From UBA1189 sp045594245 (GTDB lineage: Bacteria; Bacteroidota; Bacteroidia; Bacteroidales; Bacteroidaceae): a stretch of 64,000 bases of DNA. The stretch spans positions 33,533 through 97,532 of the forward strand of contig JAZNYG010000021.1 in NCBI GenBank assembly GCA_045594245.1. Reading direction: 5' to 3'. Below the pieces are notes generated by a model, which was not told the DNA's origin, did no database searches, and saw nothing but the letters and a program-made list of their open reading frames with translations. The translations under genes were made by a program, and so were the position numbers. The number at the start of each line of letters is the position of its first letter. Position 1 is the stretch's first letter. Shown here one piece after another: positions 61,800 to 64,000 of this stretch.

Positions 61800-62540
61800 A
61801 TGAAACGCACAATTCTTTTCCTCGTATGCCTCATGGGCATGACTTTTGCATTTGCACAGGGCAACATGCAGGACGTCGTTTACTTGAAGAACGGCTCAAT
61901 CATTCGGGGCGAGATTATCGAGATGGTGTCTGGCGAGACGGTAAAGATACAGACTGCCGATGGTAGTGTGTTTGTTCATGACCTTGTCGATGTGGAGAGT
62001 TTTGTCAAAGAGCAATCAAAGGGCACCGCTGTCTTTAAAAAGAAATCTCCGTGGCTATCGGGTGGCCTCTCGTGCTTTATGCCTGGTTTGGGACAATTCT
62101 ACAATGGTGAGAACCGCAAGGGATGGATTGATTTAGGAATTAGTGCAGCAGGATGGGCTGCTGCCATAGCTGGGGTAAATTTAGACGTAGGCTACCTACC
62201 GGAAGATTTCACTCGTGTTGAAGGTGGTTTCTATAGTCCTGAAAGAGATATGTATGTTACAGGTGGAGAGTTCTATCATCATTCGGAGTTCCTGCGAAAA
62301 ACAGGTTATGTGCTGTTGGCAGCAGGTATTATCACGATTTATACCAATGCCATCCACTCCATCATCGATGCTGCGAAGTCTTCGAACTGTATCAACGCAG
62401 CGAATGGCTATGTAATGTACCAACTCAACGACCGCTGCGCCTTCGGCATGCAGCCCTCGATTGCTTATGAGCGTCCACAATACTTGCAGGGAAGCAAACT
62501 GGAATTCTCGACTGGCATGCGTTTCAAACTGACATTCTAA
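61800..62540 (+). CDS. DUF5683-like membrane protein
   Basis: Exported or membrane protein of 246 residues with a signal peptide (about 1-19, FAFAQG). The first part (about 22-70) is a small beta domain: DVVYLKNGSIIRGEIIEM and KIQTADGSVFVHDL. The pattern SPWLSGGLSCFMPGLGQFYN (about 83-102) followed by RKGWIDLGISAAGWAAA is the DUF5683/TM2-like signature of small Bacteroidetes membrane proteins. A helix near 182-203 (GYVLLAAGIITIYTNAIHSI) and a beta-rich end follow. Same strand and 18 bp after the lipoprotein gene; last of the group before a perfect-stem terminator. Function unknown. Confidence 0.78.
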   Translation: MKRTILFLVCLMGMTFAFAQGNMQDVVYLKNGSIIRGEIIEMVSGETVKIQTADGSVFVHDLVDVESFVKEQSKGTAVFKKKSPWLSGGLSCFMPGLGQFYNGENRKGWIDLGISAAGWAAAIAGVNLDVGYLPEDFTRVEGGFYSPERDMYVTGGEFYHHSEFLRKTGYVLLAAGIITIYTNAIHSIIDAAKSSNCINAANGYVMYQLNDRCAFGMQPSIAYERPQYLQGSKLEFSTGMRFKLTF

Positions 62541-62596
62541 GATACTCGGTATTTTGTGATTATAAGATTGCGTAGCTGCGGTTAACGTACTTAAAG

Positions 62597-62627
62597 AAAG
62601 TGAGCTGGCTAGCCAGCTCACTTTTGC
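62597..62627. terminator. Bidirectional terminator
   Basis: Perfect 28-bp palindrome AAAGTGAGCTGGCT with its complement and no spacer, then TTTG. Lies between convergent genes. Confidence 0.88.
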
Positions 62628-62646
62628 GTATTCATGGGATAGTCAC

Positions 62647-63879
62647 TTAGAACGCTACCTTCAAGGGATTGCGTACGCTCTGTGCGTAGCGATCGAGGTA
62701 GGTGGTCCATGCCTCCATAGAGTCGAAGCCATACTTGCTCCAGCCTGAACCCCAGTAATAAGTGTATTCGGTATCGGGCTTATAGTTGCTGATAGCGAGT
62801 ACGTGGCCCGAAGCACCGCGCTCCTTGGCCTCCTTGTCGGCAAACATCTGTGCCTTGGCCTCTGTCACCTTCTCGGGCATCACGGCACCTACGTAGATGA
62901 TGCCGTTACCATTGTTCACGTTGTCGGTAAGGTCGGCATAGGCGATATAGCCCTTGTCGCCCTCGAGGACATAGGCAGTGGAGTTCTCGGGGTGGATAAC
63001 GAGACCGGTAGCCACAGGAGCGGCCTTGCTGAGGCCTGCATAGGATACGACGGTCTTGTTGAGCTGTGAGCCTTGGGCAAGGGAGATGATGCGGGTCTCT
63101 ACTACGCTATCCTTGCCTACTACGAGCGGATTGTAGGTGAGCTTCACGGTGAAGCGCAGGGGACCGTTCTCGAGGATCTCATACTCCTTCCAGCAATAGG
63201 GGTAGAGGATGGCATCGCCCTGCATGAGGGCTGCTGTACCGCATCCAAGTGTAGGACCTACCTTGTAGCAGTCGAGGCCATTGCCATGGTCGACGTGGTA
63301 AGATACAGAGTGGTAAAGCTCGTTGGCCTCGTCATGCTTACGCTCCTTGCGGAGGCGGGCAATCTCGGCCTGTGTGTCGGGGTTGAGCTCATTGGCATAG
63401 CGCTGCTCCACCACAAGTCCGGGCACGCGCTTCACCCAAGCATCATAACCGAAGGCACGCTCGCCCTTAGCCTGCAGGGCAGGGCCATAGGCGCGATAGG
63501 CGGTGCGGTCGTTCTCCCATGCGATATCGTCGACACGTTCGGGGTAGTGGCGACCATATACGAGGGGTTCGGCCTCAATGGGCTCGCCCACAGCTACGGT
63601 ATACACAGCCTTGTCGCCTGCCTTGACATTGACGGGGAACAGGAGGTTGTCGTCATAAGTAATCTGATAGGCTACTTGATTGCCCTCGGCGTCGAGGACG
63701 ATGTATTGCTCCTCATCGATGAGCTGCACCTTCTTGGCCACTTCGCTGATGGGTACCTCAACCATCTCGGTACGGTCGAAGGAGAGGTCGTTGGTCACCG
63801 TAACGGTGAAGTCGGTACTCTGCTTGGGACCGCATGCTGCGAGCAGGGCAAGGAGGGGAAGGGAAAAATACTTTTTCAT
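62647..63879 (-). CDS. DUF4861 domain lipoprotein
   Basis: Lipoprotein of 410 residues; signal peptide with lipobox Cys16 (LLAAC). The DUF4861 body begins FTVTVTNDLSFDRTEMVEVP and contains VYGRHYPERVDDIAWENDRT, AYRAYGPALQAKGERAFGYD and YAGLSKAAPVATGLVIHPEN, with YWGSGWSKYGF near the end. Members are found in pectin- and ulvan-degrading loci next to uronate pathway genes and glycoside hydrolases; one related group has been linked to sugar or lyase activity, but the function is not settled. The tail of a KduD-like dehydrogenase gene follows on the same strand upstream, consistent with a uronate locus. Confidence 0.85.
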   Translation of the reverse strand: MKKYFSLPLLALLAACGPKQSTDFTVTVTNDLSFDRTEMVEVPISEVAKKVQLIDEEQYIVLDAEGNQVAYQITYDDNLLFPVNVKAGDKAVYTVAVGEPIEAEPLVYGRHYPERVDDIAWENDRTAYRAYGPALQAKGERAFGYDAWVKRVPGLVVEQRYANELNPDTQAEIARLRKERKHDEANELYHSVSYHVDHGNGLDCYKVGPTLGCGTAALMQGDAILYPYCWKEYEILENGPLRFTVKLTYNPLVVGKDSVVETRIISLAQGSQLNKTVVSYAGLSKAAPVATGLVIHPENSTAYVLEGDKGYIAYADLTDNVNNGNGIIYVGAVMPEKVTEAKAQMFADKEAKERGASGHVLAISNYKPDTEYTYYWGSGWSKYGFDSMEAWTTYLDRYAQSVRNPLKVAF

Positions 63880-63907
63880 ATTGTACTGATTTTTATAGAT
63901 GAATAGT

Positions 63908-63946
63908 TTTAGGAGTTGCAGGATTTCGACTCCTGCAACTCCTAAA
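63908..63946 (-). terminator. Terminator after the dehydrogenase gene
   Basis: TTTAGGAGTTGCAGGA and its exact complement (16 bp) with a 7-nt loop. On the minus strand it lies 20 nt after the stop of the partial gene at 63967 and before the DUF4861 gene. Confidence 0.85.
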
Positions 63947-63966
63947 TTATGTACCTTCTAAAAAGC

Positions 63967-64000
63967 TTAGGGCTGCTTGCCGATATAAGCCAAGATACCG
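63967..64000 (-). CDS. C-terminal end of a KduD-like short-chain dehydrogenase (partial)
   Basis: Only the last ten residues and stop are in the window: GILAYIGKQP. Bacteroidetes gluconate 5-dehydrogenase/KduD proteins (SDR family) commonly end in VDGGILAYIGKQP-type tails, so I assign it by that match and by its DUF4861 neighbour. KduD converts 2,5-diketo-3-deoxygluconate to KDG in pectin catabolism. The evidence is short, and another SDR is possible. Confidence 0.55.
   Translation of the reverse strand, partial: GILAYIGKQP

Overview
The window looks like a Bacteroidales chromosome, most probably Prevotellaceae or a close relative. The evidence is a SusC/SusD pair followed by DUF4843 and PKD-like lipoproteins, a three-domain IspG, the gene order ftsX-DUF3098-uppP-truB-queA-folK, KorAB, ATP-type PEP carboxykinase and PdxB. 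A secreted protein ends in a type IX-like sorting tail. Promoters follow the Bacteroidetes pattern: a -7 box TAnnTTTG, and where a TTG/TTTG -33 box is present it lies 19 or 20 nt upstream. Start codons generally lack a Shine-Dalgarno sequence. The genus is an inference.

Layout. 1-4203: end of an MsbA-like ABC exporter, then a TonB-dependent receptor. 4317-12681 (minus strand): ArgE-like deacetylase behind a secreted GH2 glycosidase; an operon of S8 protease lipoprotein, DUF1573 protein and lipocalin-like lipoprotein; an OmpA-family porin. 12926-14187: nadD and a MORN-repeat protein. 14311-24759: a calycin-like secreted protein divergent from a SusC-SusD-DUF4843-PKD-thioredoxin operon. 24798-29909 (minus): ftsX, DUF3098, uppP, truB, queA, folK, nadX, probably one long operon. 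30134-33563: WbqC-like protein with pdxB, a DUF4294 protein, rpsO and a DUF456 membrane protein. 33737-36621: ispG and an HU-like protein. 36640-37600 has no intact gene; it holds a four-copy 22-bp tandem array and a frameshifted primase-like remnant. 37606-44059 (minus): MG2-domain protein, purE, histidine kinase, response regulator, lytic transglycosylase. 44333-48210: guaB, murC, ftsQ. 48294-53441: gyrB, divergent from korAB. 53941-57653: pckA, tyrosine phosphatase and flippase. 57927-62540: PepSY-like protein, an IS982-type transposase remnant, two cytosolic proteins of unknown function, a lipoprotein and a DUF5683-like membrane protein. 62647-64000: DUF4861 lipoprotein and the tail of a KduD-like dehydrogenase, suggesting a uronate or pectin locus to the right.

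How it works together. Most of the window is core metabolism and envelope biogenesis (NAD, folate, queuosine, pyridoxal phosphate, isoprenoids, peptidoglycan, lipid carrier recycling, division), with nutrient-acquisition surface machinery between. The least expected signals are in the DNA between genes: many short arrays of degenerate 7-nt or 6-nt units from different sequence families, a CTCTAAA heptad module just 5' of three unrelated start codons in sense orientation, a repeated CCATCCGGATGG palindrome beside such arrays, the 22-bp array, and a duplicated promoter block between guaB and the transglycosylase gene. No CRISPR array, tRNA, rRNA or intact insertion sequence was seen.
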